Below are positions 1-8,813 of a stretch of DNA of 64,000 nt, piece after piece. The stretch is from Paenibacillus odorifer (GTDB taxonomy: Bacteria; Bacillota; Bacilli; Paenibacillales; Paenibacillaceae). The notes beneath the pieces were generated by a model. That model made no database searches, was not told the DNA's origin, and saw only the letters and a list, made by a program, of their open reading frames with translations. Position 1 is the stretch's first letter. Every line of letters starts with the position of its first letter. Location: NCBI RefSeq assembly GCF_000758725.1, contig NZ_CP009428.1:4588001-4652000 (forward strand), read 5' to 3'. Both the position numbers and the translations under genes were made by a program.

Positions 1-53
1 TTGTCCTGAAAGCGCTCTACCTTTTTTTAGATGATCAATATCAGATTATTTTA

Positions 54-240
54 CTATAGCGAGCGAATTAGCTTCCACAAATCCCCACAATCATCTATTA
101 CCCCGTCTGCGTCCACTTGAAGAGGTATATGCTCATTACGTTTCCAAATGCCTTGCAGCCCTGCGTTACGGCTCGCTTGTACGTCATTCATTGGATGATC
201 ACCTACAAATATAGCCTCCTCTGCGCTCACCCCATTGGTA
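54..240 (-). pseudogene. Remnant of a HAD-family hydrolase (C-terminal part)
   Basis: On the minus strand an open frame ends at a TAG at 54-56 and contains a clear HAD motif IV segment (FVGDHPMNDVQASRNAG) followed by the short C-terminal tail usual in this phosphatase family. Motifs I to III and a convincing start are absent: above about position 240 the frame continues into residues that no longer resemble the family, and a gene on the other strand begins at 427. A GTG near 232 with a purine-rich stretch before it could restart translation, but the product would lack the catalytic Asp. I read it as a decaying fragment. Confidence 0.55.
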
Positions 241-364
241 TCCTTCCTTTTGCAAAAATAAAGGATTAAACCGGGGACGGTGATAAGCTTACGGGCAGGT
301 TCGTTACATAGACGTCAGATTTTGTTTAGCTGCGTGTGTTATCCACCCTCTAATCCTAATCGTA

Positions 365-393
365 TGGAAAAGAGTCAAAATAAACAATATACT
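365..393 (+). promoter_or_regulatory. Possible sigma-A promoter of the XRE-cupin gene
   Basis: TGGAAA and TATACT are 17 bp apart, with the -10 box about 34 bp before the ATG at 427. The -35 match is only partial (4 of 6), so this is tentative. Confidence 0.35.
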
Positions 394-426
394 AGCTATA
401 AAGTTATTTATTGAGGTGAATTTGAA

Positions 427-993
427 ATGGATGAAATCGATGAATCAAAACAACTGGTACTACAAATCGGCGGTGCCTTGAAAAAGTACAGAAAAGAAAA
501 AAACATGAGCTTAGATGACTTAGCGGAATTAACAGGCGTAAGCAAACTTACTCTGGGGAATATCGAACGTGGCGAGACAAATCCAACTTTGGCGATAATA
601 TGGAAAATTTCAAAAGGCATATCTTTGCCCCTATTAGCTTTGTTCAAATCTGAAGACCCTGTTAGTCTGTATCGAGCAGGTGAAGGTCTCCGGTTTTCTA
701 ATGATCAAAAGAATTGGATCATTGAACCCGTCTTTAAAAACGTAAGCAACGATATTGAAATGTGTCGGGCTTACTTACAGCCAAATAGTTCGTATCACCC
801 TGAAGGTCATCATGTGAATACAACTGAAATTGCGACAGTAATGACTGGTTCCATTGAAATTCGAGTCGATGGAGAAATGTACACATTGAATCAATATGAT
901 ACGATCAGTTTTCGTGCAGACCGCCCTCACTCTTATACCAATCATACAAATAGCGAAACAGTGCTCCATATCTCCTTAAAATATGGTTTCTAA
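427..993 (+). CDS. XRE-family transcriptional regulator with C-terminal cupin domain
   Basis: The 188-residue protein has an N-terminal helix-turn-helix of the XRE type (about residues 15-70, with SLDDLAELTGVSKLTLGNIERG) and a C-terminal cupin_2 fold (about 105-180, with a His-rich stretch YHPEGHHVNTTEIATV and a second His at RPHS). This layout is that of one-component regulators that sense a small ligand in the cupin barrel. GAGGTG lies 9 nt before the ATG. The next gene on the same strand is an MFS permease behind its own promoter, so the regulator probably controls that permease; this is inferred from position only. Confidence 0.88.
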   Translation: MDEIDESKQLVLQIGGALKKYRKEKNMSLDDLAELTGVSKLTLGNIERGETNPTLAIIWKISKGISLPLLALFKSEDPVSLYRAGEGLRFSNDQKNWIIEPVFKNVSNDIEMCRAYLQPNSSYHPEGHHVNTTEIATVMTGSIEIRVDGEMYTLNQYDTISFRADRPHSYTNHTNSETVLHISLKYGF

Positions 994-1016
994 AAGTCGA
1001 AAATTTCACCTATAAA

Positions 1017-1066
1017 ATGCAACTCAGTATACCATTCTATATGGAAACTCTGAGTTGTATTTTTTT
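1017..1066 (+). terminator. Rho-independent terminator after the XRE-cupin gene
   Basis: An 11-nt inverted repeat (ATGCAACTCAG / CTGAGTTGTAT, one wobble) is followed directly by a run of T, 24 nt after the stop codon. Confidence 0.85.
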
Positions 1067-1127
1067 AACTAATTTAAGCATTTCAAGATATAGGACAATC
1101 TCAATAAAGTAAACTTTAAAATACTTA

Positions 1128-1156
1128 TTGTTAAATTTAATATATTATACTATACT
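1128..1156 (+). promoter_or_regulatory. Sigma-A-like promoter of the MFS permease
   Basis: TTGTTA at 1128-1133 and TATACT at 1151-1156 are separated by exactly 17 bp in an AT-rich stretch 55 bp before the permease start. Confidence 0.65.
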
Positions 1157-1163
1157 TTCATTG

Positions 1164-1173
1164 TCCGCGCGGA
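1164..1173. promoter_or_regulatory. GC-rich palindrome, candidate operator
   Basis: TCCGCGCGGA is a perfect 10-bp palindrome starting 8 bp after the -10 box of the permease promoter, in otherwise AT-rich DNA. Its place at the expected transcription start fits a repressor site, perhaps for the XRE-cupin protein encoded just upstream. No second copy was found near the regulator itself. Confidence 0.35.
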
Positions 1174-1210
1174 TATTAGTACGCATTAATTCTGGGAGGG
1201 AAAATGAAGA

Positions 1211-2515
1211 ATGCCGAATAAAAAATTCGTACCATCATCTTTAGGGCTGCTACTACTCGGCATTATTATTATTGCCGCAAATTTACGTGCTCCCTTAACC
1301 TCGGTCGGTCCTTTAGTGGGTCTCATAAGGGATGACGTTCATATTTCCAATACTTTAGCAGGCTTGATCACAACGGTACCTTTACTTACCTTTGCTTTAT
1401 TATCGCCTCTAGTACCAAAACTAGGACGTAGGTATGGAGTTGAACTTTTAATTTTGTTCGCTCTGATCTTTTTGACTGTTGGTATTGTAATACGTTCTTT
1501 ATCTGGGGCTGCAAATCTGTATATTGGAACTGCAATTCTTGGATTTGCAATTGCCATTTGTAATGTATTAATGCCAAGTTTAATCAAACGTGATTTCCCT
1601 AATAAAATCGGTGCCATGACTGGTGTATTTGCAATTTCAATGAGTTTATCTGGAGCGATCGCATCGGGAATCAGTGTACCGCTAGCTGCAAACGCAGGTT
1701 TAAAATGGCAGGGTGCATTGGGAATTTGGGCGATCCTAAGCTTTATATCGATCCTCTGCTGGTTGCCTCAATTAAGAAAGCATACGAAGGAAACAGCCTC
1801 GACGAGTCAACAGATGGCCGGCAATGATGTGAATGTTTGGCGTTCCCCTCTTGCCTGGCAAGTAACCTTGTTTATGGGGATGCAGTCCATGATTTTCTAT
1901 GTGCTAATCGCATGGTTGCCTGAAATTTTAAAACAGCAAGGCATTGACTCAAGCCAATCAGGATGGTACCTCTCAATAATGCAGTTAGCGCTGCTTCCAT
2001 TTACCTTTATTGTCCCCGTTATTGCAGGGCGAATGTCAAATCAACGTTCGTTAGTGTTCATCACAACCATTTTGCTTTTGACGGGAACGCTCGGACTGCT
2101 TTACGGAAGCTCCAATATCATTCTGTTGTGGATTATCATACTCGGAATTGGTGGAGGCTGCGCCTTTAGCTTGTCCATGATGTTTTTCGGTTTACGTACT
2201 AAAAGTGCGCATCAAGCAGCGGAACTATCTGGTATGGCGCAATCGATCGGATATCTGCTTGCCGCAATTGGTCCTGCCCTTATAGGATATTTGCATGACA
2301 CGACAAATAGTTGGAACCTGCCACTTTTCATACTGCTTGGCGCTTCGGTCTTACTCTTTATTGTCGGTCTAGGAGCAGCAAGAAATCGTTTTGTAGGTAG
2401 CCAAGCTAGTTACGAGGAAACAAACTCAAGTACCAGAGAATTTCTTGGAAGAAATACTGATCGAAATGAAGAAAGCGAGTTTGGGAACAGTTGCAACAAA
2501 CCAAACCTAAATTAG
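1211..2515 (+). CDS. MFS transporter, CynX/NimT (cyanate permease-like) family
   Basis: The 434-residue protein has about twelve hydrophobic segments. It opens with the N-terminal signature of the CynX/NimT/YycB group (AANLRAPLTSVGPLVG) and has a short hydrophilic central loop near residues 195-215. The family exports or imports small organic solutes; the substrate cannot be told from sequence. GGGAGGG lies 10 nt before the chosen ATG. Another ATG at 1204 is out of frame and opens a six-codon frame. The last 40 residues are polar and probably cytoplasmic. Confidence 0.85.
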   Translation: MPNKKFVPSSLGLLLLGIIIIAANLRAPLTSVGPLVGLIRDDVHISNTLAGLITTVPLLTFALLSPLVPKLGRRYGVELLILFALIFLTVGIVIRSLSGAANLYIGTAILGFAIAICNVLMPSLIKRDFPNKIGAMTGVFAISMSLSGAIASGISVPLAANAGLKWQGALGIWAILSFISILCWLPQLRKHTKETASTSQQMAGNDVNVWRSPLAWQVTLFMGMQSMIFYVLIAWLPEILKQQGIDSSQSGWYLSIMQLALLPFTFIVPVIAGRMSNQRSLVFITTILLLTGTLGLLYGSSNIILLWIIILGIGGGCAFSLSMMFFGLRTKSAHQAAELSGMAQSIGYLLAAIGPALIGYLHDTTNSWNLPLFILLGASVLLFIVGLGAARNRFVGSQASYEETNSSTREFLGRNTDRNEESEFGNSCNKPNLN

Positions 2516-2587
2516 AGTCTTCGGGTATTAATCCGGAAGCATTTTGCGGCACTCCTTTCTTTTCTTCGTTGATCCAATAAACATTTA

Positions 2588-2788
2588 GCTTGTACGAAGA
2601 CGCTATCGGACACAGTTGACCTTAAATACAGCATTAATCCACATTTGGGATGCTAACGGACCGCATAGCAGCTATTGGCACGAAAAACACCCAATATAAG
2701 CCTCTTCATATGAAATAGTGTCAGTGGAGTCCGAAAGACTGCTTCAAAGGCAAAAAACGAGCAAATAACGTCATTAGGGTCCGTAAGT
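2588..2788 (-). repeat. Dispersed 200-bp repeat, copy A
   Basis: Read on the minus strand, this 201-bp block aligns along its whole length with the plus strand at 43850-44049 (200 bp). Shared blocks include ACTTACGGACCC at one end, CCTTTGAAGCAGT, TTTCGGACTCCA, AATAGC, and CTTCGTACA at the other end. The two copies have no indel over the first 135 bp and stay similar past a shared TAG. There are no terminal inverted repeats or transposase, so this is an interspersed repeat of unknown kind rather than an insertion sequence. Confidence 0.8.
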
Positions 2789-2798
2789 ACTAGGTGGT

Positions 2799-2876
2799 AC
2801 TTATACTGGTACTTATACTGGTACTTATAGTGATACCGATGGCGATGGCGATACCGATGACGATACTGACGGCGGC
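2799..2876. repeat. Short tandem repeats
   Basis: Three direct copies of a 12-bp unit (GGTACTTATACT, the last with one change) are followed by imperfect 6-bp GATACC/GATGGC units. They lie between the dispersed repeat and the tyrA terminator. Short frames that read through them (YKYQYKYQ or SVSPSPSVS) are products of the repeat, not evidence of a gene. Confidence 0.75.
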
Positions 2877-2910
2877 ATGTTGAAGTAAGCAACCAACAAA
2901 CCAACAAACA

Positions 2911-2950
2911 AAAAAAACAGCGATTCTCTATTCACATGAGAATCGCTGTT
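2911..2950 (-). terminator. Terminator of the aro-trp-hisC-tyrA genes
   Basis: AACAGCGATTCTC and its inverted copy GAGAATCGCTGTT form a 13-bp stem. On the minus strand the stem is followed by a run of seven T, 47 bp after the tyrA stop. Confidence 0.85.
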
Positions 2951-2996
2951 TTGCTGTTTATTACGATTTGAAAATGAACCCGAGCGAACCTTAATA

Positions 2997-4091
2997 CTAC
3001 ACGTATACCGTATAATCATGATGCTGCAACAGGATCTTCGCCCGCTCCATATCGTTCTCCTGACGGAAAGAGAGACGCATAATCCCCGGAACATCTTCAC
3101 GGCTTTCGATAATTTGTACGTTGCTAAGGTTAATTCCTTGATCCCCCAGCTCTGTAGCAATACGACCGATAATCCCCGGATGATCCGGTACATCAATATG
3201 TAGGTCAAATAAAGGTGCTATCATACCTTTACGCCGTTCAGGCAATTGACTACGGAAGCCATTGGCTTCATGAAATGCCTCTTCAATCCCTACACCATCT
3301 TCACTTTCCAGCAAACGAACAAAAGAAGAAACTTCCTCGTTCCAATCCTTCAACAAACGAAGCATCACTGAACGATTGTTTAACAAGATATCACGCCAAA
3401 TAATTGGATCACTGGACGCAATCCGTGTAATATCCCGAAAGCCCCCTGCAGCTAACGTACTATACAAGGAGTCAGTATCATCATAAGCTTTAATCTGATT
3501 TACCAGCGCAACCGCAATAATATGTGGCAAATGACTAATGGCGCCTACAATCTCATCATGACGTTCTGGATTAAGGCGTACAATCTGCGCTCTAGTAAGG
3601 TGGAGTAAGGACTCCAACGCATGATAAGCCTCGTCTGGCACTCCCGGTGGAGGCGTTAATACGTAATAGGCATTCTCAAACAACAGCGATGAAGCTGCCT
3701 CAACACCTGAACGCTCTGATCCTGCCATAGGGTGACCGCCGATAAAATGTACTCCAGGAATATCCAAAGAGACCGCGCATGCGGCAATACTAGCTTTCGT
3801 ACTTCCAACATCTGTAATGATGCAGCCGGGCTTGAGCGGCAATTTGCTTAACTGCTGCAAATAATCCTCTAGCATACCCACCGGCACACATAAAAAAATG
3901 AAATCGGCATCGATTGCCGCTTCCTCCACAGACAATGTGGCACTATCGACCACACCTCTGCTAATATACTTACTCGCGGATTCAGGACGGTGGGCGTGGC
4001 CAACGACGGTCAGGCCCTCCTTGCCTTTAAAGCAAAGGGCCAGTGAGCCTCCGATCAGACCGACACCGAATATTGCTATTTTTGTCGTCAT
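2997..4091 (-). CDS. tyrA: Prephenate dehydrogenase
   Basis: TyrA oxidatively decarboxylates prephenate to 4-hydroxyphenylpyruvate in tyrosine synthesis. The 364-residue protein has a Rossmann motif at its start (GVGLIGGSLAL), the prephenate-binding GGHPMAGSE segment near residue 120, and a C-terminal ACT domain (about 290-364, DVPDHPGIIGRIATELGDQGINLSNV), the usual place for tyrosine feedback. I chose the ATG giving MTTKIAIFG; an in-frame GTG at 4154 would add 21 residues and overlap hisC. It is the last gene of the aromatic amino acid gene set and is followed by a terminator. Confidence 0.95.
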   Translation of the reverse strand: MTTKIAIFGVGLIGGSLALCFKGKEGLTVVGHAHRPESASKYISRGVVDSATLSVEEAAIDADFIFLCVPVGMLEDYLQQLSKLPLKPGCIITDVGSTKASIAACAVSLDIPGVHFIGGHPMAGSERSGVEAASSLLFENAYYVLTPPPGVPDEAYHALESLLHLTRAQIVRLNPERHDEIVGAISHLPHIIAVALVNQIKAYDDTDSLYSTLAAGGFRDITRIASSDPIIWRDILLNNRSVMLRLLKDWNEEVSSFVRLLESEDGVGIEEAFHEANGFRSQLPERRKGMIAPLFDLHIDVPDHPGIIGRIATELGDQGINLSNVQIIESREDVPGIMRLSFRQENDMERAKILLQHHDYTVYV

Positions 4092-4137
4092 GTTCTTTGA
4101 ACTACCTGCCTTCTTTAGTCTTGACTTGCTGTTATTA

Positions 4138-5235
4138 CTAGGCGCGTACTCCACTCTCTATAAGAGTTTGTTCCAGCGCGGTGATAAAAGCTGTATTCTG
4201 CTCAGCCGAGCCCACAGTAACCCGAATATAAGTCGGATAAACCTGATGACCCGCTCTTACGATGATTCCTTTACGCATCAAAGCATCAAAGACCTCTGTA
4301 GCAGGCTTACGAACATCTACCATGATGAAGTTCCCGTGTGCCGGGAAGGATTCTAGACCCAGACGTTTGAATTCACCTTGCAATTGGACAATACCCGCGC
4401 TATTAAGACGACGGCATTCCTGCACATAATCTTGGTCATTCAAAGCAGCAAGAGCTGCAGCTTGAGCAAGACGAGAGGTATTAAATGGCTCGCGTACCTT
4501 GTTGATCAACGAAATGATCTCAGGACTCGCAACACCGTATCCAATACGCAATGCAGCTAAGCCATAAATTTTGGAGAATGTGCGAAGCACAACCAAATTC
4601 TTGTAACGAGTCAGTAACTGGATGCCATTGGAGTATGAAAGATCTGTTACATACTCACAGTATGCCTCATCAAGGACAACCATTACATTGGAAGGCACAG
4701 CATCCAGGAAAGAAACCAAAGCTTCCTCTGGTACAATCGTACCTGTTGGGTTATTCGGATTACAGATCCAGATAACCTTAGTACGGTCTGTTATACGGGT
4801 CAGCATTCCATCCAGATCATGTGTCCCTTTTACAAGTGGCACCTCAATAGATACCGCACTTTCGATGTCTGCGTTACTCTTATACACGGAGAAGGTCTGG
4901 TCCGCCATGATGGTCTCATCACCTGGCAAGAAAAAGGCACGAGCAATAAGTGCAATAATCTCATCTGAGCCACAGCCAAAAATAATATTGTCGTTATTCA
5001 CGCCAAGACGGCTGGAAAGTGCTGAAGTCAATTCAACGGCTGAGCCGTCCGGATAAAGATAAAGATTCTCAAGTTCTGCTAGAATTGCCTCTTTTGCACT
5101 CGGTGAAGCTCCATACGGGTTCTCATTGGATGCAAGCTTAATAACCTCACTTAAGCCAAGCTCCTTCTTGACTTCGTCTATAGGTTTCCCTGGTTTGTAG
5201 ACAGGGAGATTAACTATATTCGGTTTTGGATTCAT
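4138..5235 (-). CDS. hisC: Histidinol-phosphate aminotransferase
   Basis: HisC is a PLP-dependent class I/II aminotransferase that makes histidinol phosphate; in bacilli the same enzyme also transaminates aromatic keto acids, which fits its place between trpA and tyrA. Visible signatures are KLASNENPYG near residue 30, the WICNPNNPTGT segment, DEAYCEY, and the PLP lysine in FSKIYGLAALRIGYG. The start at 5235 (MNPKPNIV) has GAGG 8 nt upstream. An ATG at 5256 would add seven residues and also has a usable site. The length of 365 residues is normal. Confidence 0.94.
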   Translation of the reverse strand: MNPKPNIVNLPVYKPGKPIDEVKKELGLSEVIKLASNENPYGASPSAKEAILAELENLYLYPDGSAVELTSALSSRLGVNNDNIIFGCGSDEIIALIARAFFLPGDETIMADQTFSVYKSNADIESAVSIEVPLVKGTHDLDGMLTRITDRTKVIWICNPNNPTGTIVPEEALVSFLDAVPSNVMVVLDEAYCEYVTDLSYSNGIQLLTRYKNLVVLRTFSKIYGLAALRIGYGVASPEIISLINKVREPFNTSRLAQAAALAALNDQDYVQECRRLNSAGIVQLQGEFKRLGLESFPAHGNFIMVDVRKPATEVFDALMRKGIIVRAGHQVYPTYIRVTVGSAEQNTAFITALEQTLIESGVRA

Positions 5236-5295
5236 TGAATAGTCCTCGCTCTCCATAGTTGATTACTCCACTATACACAGGTCAGAATGACACTG

Positions 5296-6120
5296 TTATG
5301 GTCTTTTTAATTGTGCCACAAATTCTCGAATTTGCAACAGCCCCTCATTCCGCGTAGCAGGATGATCGAGCAACGGAATTACCTCTTCTATTTTGCGGAC
5401 AATGGCACTCCCTACTACAACACCATCGCAAATCTGAGCAAAACGGGCAACCTGTTCGCCAGTAGAGATCCCAAATCCTACAGCCACTGGCAGATCCGTA
5501 GCTTGACGAACGGAAGCAATAAAGGCTTCTACATCCGCATGGAAAGAGGATCTTTCTCCAGTCACCCCTAATGAAGATACACAATAGATAAACCCGCTCG
5601 CACCGGATACAATCTTGGCAATACGTTCGCTTGAGGTGGGTGCAACTAAAGGAATGAGATTGACTCCAACTTCATCACTACGGCGCCGCATCTCCGCTGA
5701 TTCTTCAACGGGAAGGTCCGGGATAATAAGTCCGCTAATTTCATGCTTGTTCAGATCAGCAAAAAACATATCAAGACCCATTTGCAGGATAGGATTGTAA
5801 TAAGAAAACAAGATAAATGGCAAACTGCTGCCGGCTTCACGAGCCTTTAACGCGGTCTCCATGCAAGTGCGCAGGTGAACTTCACCCCGCAGTGCCCGGG
5901 CAGATGCTCGCTGAATTACAGGGCCGTCTGCAAGCGGATCAGAGTAAGGTACTCCCAGCTCCAGAATATCTGCACCTGCTGTCTCCAGTTCAGTAATGAT
6001 GGCAAGAGTAGTCTCCAAATCTGGATCTCCAACAGTCAGAAAAGGAATCAATGCGGTCCGGTTCTCAGCTTTAAGCTTCCGGAATACCAAATCCATCCGG
6101 TTTGTAGTTTGGGTTGTCAT
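5296..6120 (-). CDS. trpA: Tryptophan synthase alpha chain
   Basis: The alpha subunit cleaves indole-3-glycerol phosphate to indole, which is channelled to TrpB. At 274 residues it is full length, with [17 protein letters not shown] (the catalytic Glu and Asp region), the FSYYNPI strand and the phosphate-binding GFGIS and GSAIV loops near the C-terminus. Its start overlaps the trpB stop by 4 nt, typical of translational coupling. Confidence 0.96.
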   Translation of the reverse strand: MTTQTTNRMDLVFRKLKAENRTALIPFLTVGDPDLETTLAIITELETAGADILELGVPYSDPLADGPVIQRASARALRGEVHLRTCMETALKAREAGSSLPFILFSYYNPILQMGLDMFFADLNKHEISGLIIPDLPVEESAEMRRRSDEVGVNLIPLVAPTSSERIAKIVSGASGFIYCVSSLGVTGERSSFHADVEAFIASVRQATDLPVAVGFGISTGEQVARFAQICDGVVVGSAIVRKIEEVIPLLDHPATRNEGLLQIREFVAQLKRP

Positions 6121-7316
6121 TCAGTTCCCTTCCCTTCTGTATACGCCATAATGGATTCTACATCTTTGTCTCCCCGGCCTGACAGGCAGATGACAACAAT
6201 ATCATCCTTAGTAAGGGTTGGACACATTTTAACAACATGTGCTATCGCATGCGCCGATTCTAACGCTGGAATAATGCCTTCCGTTACGCATAGCAGCTTC
6301 AATGCATCTAGCGCCTCTGCATCTGTAATCGGTACATATTTTGCGCGTTCGATATCTTTTAGATAGGAGTGTTCAGGACCCACACCAGGATAATCCAGGC
6401 CTGCGGAGATGGAATGTGCTTCTGTTACTTGTCCATGCTCATCCTGCAGGAGATAACTCATCGAACCCTGGAATACGCCATGAGTTCCTTTACTCATTGT
6501 TGCCGCATGAAAAGGGGTATCAATGCCTTTACCAGCCGCCTCTACACCAATCATACCGACACTTTCATCCTCAACGAATGGATAGAACATACCGATGGCA
6601 TTACTGCCACCGCCTACAGCAGCTACGAGCAGATCCGGCAGCCTTCCTTCAGCCTCCAGAATCTGGCGCCGTGTTTCATCCCCAATAACCCGCTGAAAGT
6701 TACGGACCATCATCGGATAAGGATGCGGTCCTACAGCTGAACCCAATATATAGAAGGTATCGTCTACATTGCTAACCCAGTAGCGAAGCGCTTCGTTGCC
6801 GGCATCTTTTAAAGTGCGCGATCCGGAAGTAACGGGAATCACTTCTGCACCAAGCAGCTTCATCCGGAATACATTAAGGGCCTGGCGGCGCGTATCCTCT
6901 TCCCCCATAAACACCTTACATTCCATACCTAGCAGAGCTGCAACTGTAGCTGTGGCTACACCATGTTGACCCGCGCCAGTCTCAGCGATTACCTTCGTTT
7001 TTCCCATCATTTTGGCCAAAATCCCTTGACCAATCGCGTTGTTAATCTTATGGGCACCTGTATGATTCAAATCTTCACGCTTCAAATATATTTTAGCTTC
7101 TCCCAGATGTTTGCTCAGACGTTCCGCATAATACAGCGGGGTCTCCCGTCCGGAATACTGCTTTAATAGATAATCTATTTCTTCCTGAAAAGCTGGATCT
7201 GCCGAAAACTTACGGTAGGCCTCCTCCAACTCAATCAATGCATTCATCAAAGTCTCGGGCACGAAGCGGCCTCCGAATGAACCGAAACGTCCATGCTGGT
7301 CCGGTACTTGTATCAT
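6117..7316 (-). CDS. trpB: Tryptophan synthase beta chain
   Basis: TrpB is the PLP enzyme that joins indole and serine. The 399-residue sequence has the N-terminal [14 protein letters not shown], the PLP lysine in the motif HTGAHKINN, the conserved [11 protein letters not shown], and the GGGSNAIG phosphate-binding loop. Start and stop overlap trpF and trpA respectively by 4 nt, so the last three trp genes are read as one coupled unit. Confidence 0.97.
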   Translation of the reverse strand: MIQVPDQHGRFGSFGGRFVPETLMNALIELEEAYRKFSADPAFQEEIDYLLKQYSGRETPLYYAERLSKHLGEAKIYLKREDLNHTGAHKINNAIGQGILAKMMGKTKVIAETGAGQHGVATATVAALLGMECKVFMGEEDTRRQALNVFRMKLLGAEVIPVTSGSRTLKDAGNEALRYWVSNVDDTFYILGSAVGPHPYPMMVRNFQRVIGDETRRQILEAEGRLPDLLVAAVGGGSNAIGMFYPFVEDESVGMIGVEAAGKGIDTPFHAATMSKGTHGVFQGSMSYLLQDEHGQVTEAHSISAGLDYPGVGPEHSYLKDIERAKYVPITDAEALDALKLLCVTEGIIPALESAHAIAHVVKMCPTLTKDDIVVICLSGRGDKDVESIMAYTEGKGTE

Positions 7317-7990
7317 GATTGCTTCACCCTTTCCACAAAAGCTGTCATTTTTTGAATATCCTTAATGCCGTCAGTCTCTACTCCACTCGATACGTCTACC
7401 CCATACGGGACATAGGTATCAAGCAATTCACCAACATTATCTGAATGAAGCCCTCCAGCCACAAACAAGGGCAAGCCATGTCGTACTGCAATTTCTTGGT
7501 ACTCAGGTAATTTGTTCCATGCGAAGGTTCGGCCAGAGCCGCCGCTCTGCAATGGATCATAAGTATCTAATAAAACCGCATCTACTGCAGCTGCGTAATC
7601 TTCCAAGGTATATTCATTTTCAGCTTTATCCCGCTCTTGATCAGCAACGGACAGTGCCTTCCATACCTGAACCTGTGGATAAGCTTGGCGAACCTGCTGG
7701 CAAAAAGCCGGGCTCTCCTGTCCATGGAGCTGAATTACATCTAAATGCACCACAGACAACAATTCGTTCAACTCATCCAGCTCCGGATTAACAAAAACTC
7801 CTGCAGCCTTAGGAATTTCACCAGTCTTCCAATTTGGAAGTTCTGCAATCAGTTCGGCAGCACGCTCTATGGATACCTTCCGGCGGCTAGGTGCAAAAAC
7901 AAATCCGATATAATCTAGTGGTAAGTGTAACATAGATTTTAGCACTTCAACGTCCTGAAGTCCACAGATTTTTACTAATGTCTCAGCCAT
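7313..7990 (-). CDS. trpF: Phosphoribosylanthranilate isomerase
   Basis: TrpF catalyses the Amadori rearrangement of phosphoribosylanthranilate. The start giving [12 protein letters not shown] puts the catalytic Cys in its usual place near residue 10. The motifs [25 protein letters not shown] and [11 protein letters not shown] follow in family order. The frame is open further upstream, to 8044, but those residues belong to the overlapping end of trpC. The protein has 225 residues, a normal length. Confidence 0.94.
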   Translation of the reverse strand: MAETLVKICGLQDVEVLKSMLHLPLDYIGFVFAPSRRKVSIERAAELIAELPNWKTGEIPKAAGVFVNPELDELNELLSVVHLDVIQLHGQESPAFCQQVRQAYPQVQVWKALSVADQERDKAENEYTLEDYAAAVDAVLLDTYDPLQSGGSGRTFAWNKLPEYQEIAVRHGLPLFVAGGLHSDNVGELLDTYVPYGVDVSSGVETDGIKDIQKMTAFVERVKQS

Positions 7991-8813
7991 GCCGGACACG
8001 GTCCTTTCCGTTAGGAAGCTCACCGAGCAAACCGTTAACCGCATCCTCTACGTTAGCTTGACGCATTAGATACTCCCCAACGAGCACTCCGTGAGCACCA
8101 GTAGTTCTTAGGTAGCCGATGTCTTTTGACCCGGAAATTCCACTTTCGCTGATCACTGGAACACCTTGCGGCACAAGAGCTGCCAGCTCGGCTGTTGTCT
8201 CCAAAGAGGTCTCGAAGGTACGTAGATTACGGTTATTAATTCCTAGCAGGACGTTAGGTTGGGTTATCTTTTCTGTGCTCAGTACAACCGCCAGTTCATT
8301 TCGGTCATGCACCTCAATCAAGATATCTAATCCAAGCCCTGAAGCTATATCTATAAAATGAGACAGTTGTGCCGGTGTCAAAATAGCGACGATCAACAAC
8401 ACGGCATCCGCTCCGAGAAGACGTGCTTCGTAGATTTGCTTCTCATCGATAATAAAATCTTTGCGAAGCAGCGGCAGATTTACAGCTTCCTTCACTTGCT
8501 GCAGATAAGCTGCGCTGCCCTGGAAATATTCTGTGTCCGTCAGAACAGATAAACAATCAGCGCCTCCAGCTTCATATCCTTTTGCAATGGAAACAGGATC
8601 AAAATCTTCACGGATCAACCCTTTGGAAGGAGAAGCCTTCTTCACCTCAGCGATCAAGCCCATATCTCTGTTCTTCCCTTGGGTCAGAGCCTTACGAAAG
8701 CCTCTTGTTGCCGGAAGAAGCGCAATATCACGCTCTGCTTGTGCCAACGAAAAGTTTTTACTGAGCAATTCAACCTCTTTAATCTTAGTCGCGACAATTT
8801 TATCAAGATACAT
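7983..8813 (-). CDS. trpC: Indole-3-glycerol phosphate synthase
   Basis: TrpC closes the indole ring of tryptophan. The 276-residue TIM barrel shows the conserved LIAEVKKASPSKG (with the catalytic Lys), SVLTDTEYFQGS, LLRKDFIIDEKQIYEA, GINNRNL and the phosphate-binding SESGI and GVLVGEYLM segments. It overlaps trpD by 11 nt and trpF by 8 nt. It is a single-domain protein, not fused to TrpF as in enterobacteria. Confidence 0.96.
   Translation of the reverse strand: MYLDKIVATKIKEVELLSKNFSLAQAERDIALLPATRGFRKALTQGKNRDMGLIAEVKKASPSKGLIREDFDPVSIAKGYEAGGADCLSVLTDTEYFQGSAAYLQQVKEAVNLPLLRKDFIIDEKQIYEARLLGADAVLLIVAILTPAQLSHFIDIASGLGLDILIEVHDRNELAVVLSTEKITQPNVLLGINNRNLRTFETSLETTAELAALVPQGVPVISESGISGSKDIGYLRTTGAHGVLVGEYLMRQANVEDAVNGLLGELPNGKDRVRHG

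Noticed and set aside
1339-1617. 92-codon minus-strand frame
   Set aside because: It is antisense to the MFS permease and shows no motif or ribosome site.
2799-2876. Possible CRISPR array
   Set aside because: Repeat units are 12 and 6 bp with no unique spacers and no cas genes.
2653-2907. 84-codon frame on the minus strand
   Set aside because: It runs through the short tandem repeats and the dispersed repeat, has no ribosome site, and its residues (YKYQYKYQ, RHRYRHRHRY) come from the repeat units.
3898-4356. 152-codon plus-strand frame
   Set aside because: It lies opposite tyrA and hisC, whose minus-strand products are clear family members. It is an antisense frame without motifs.
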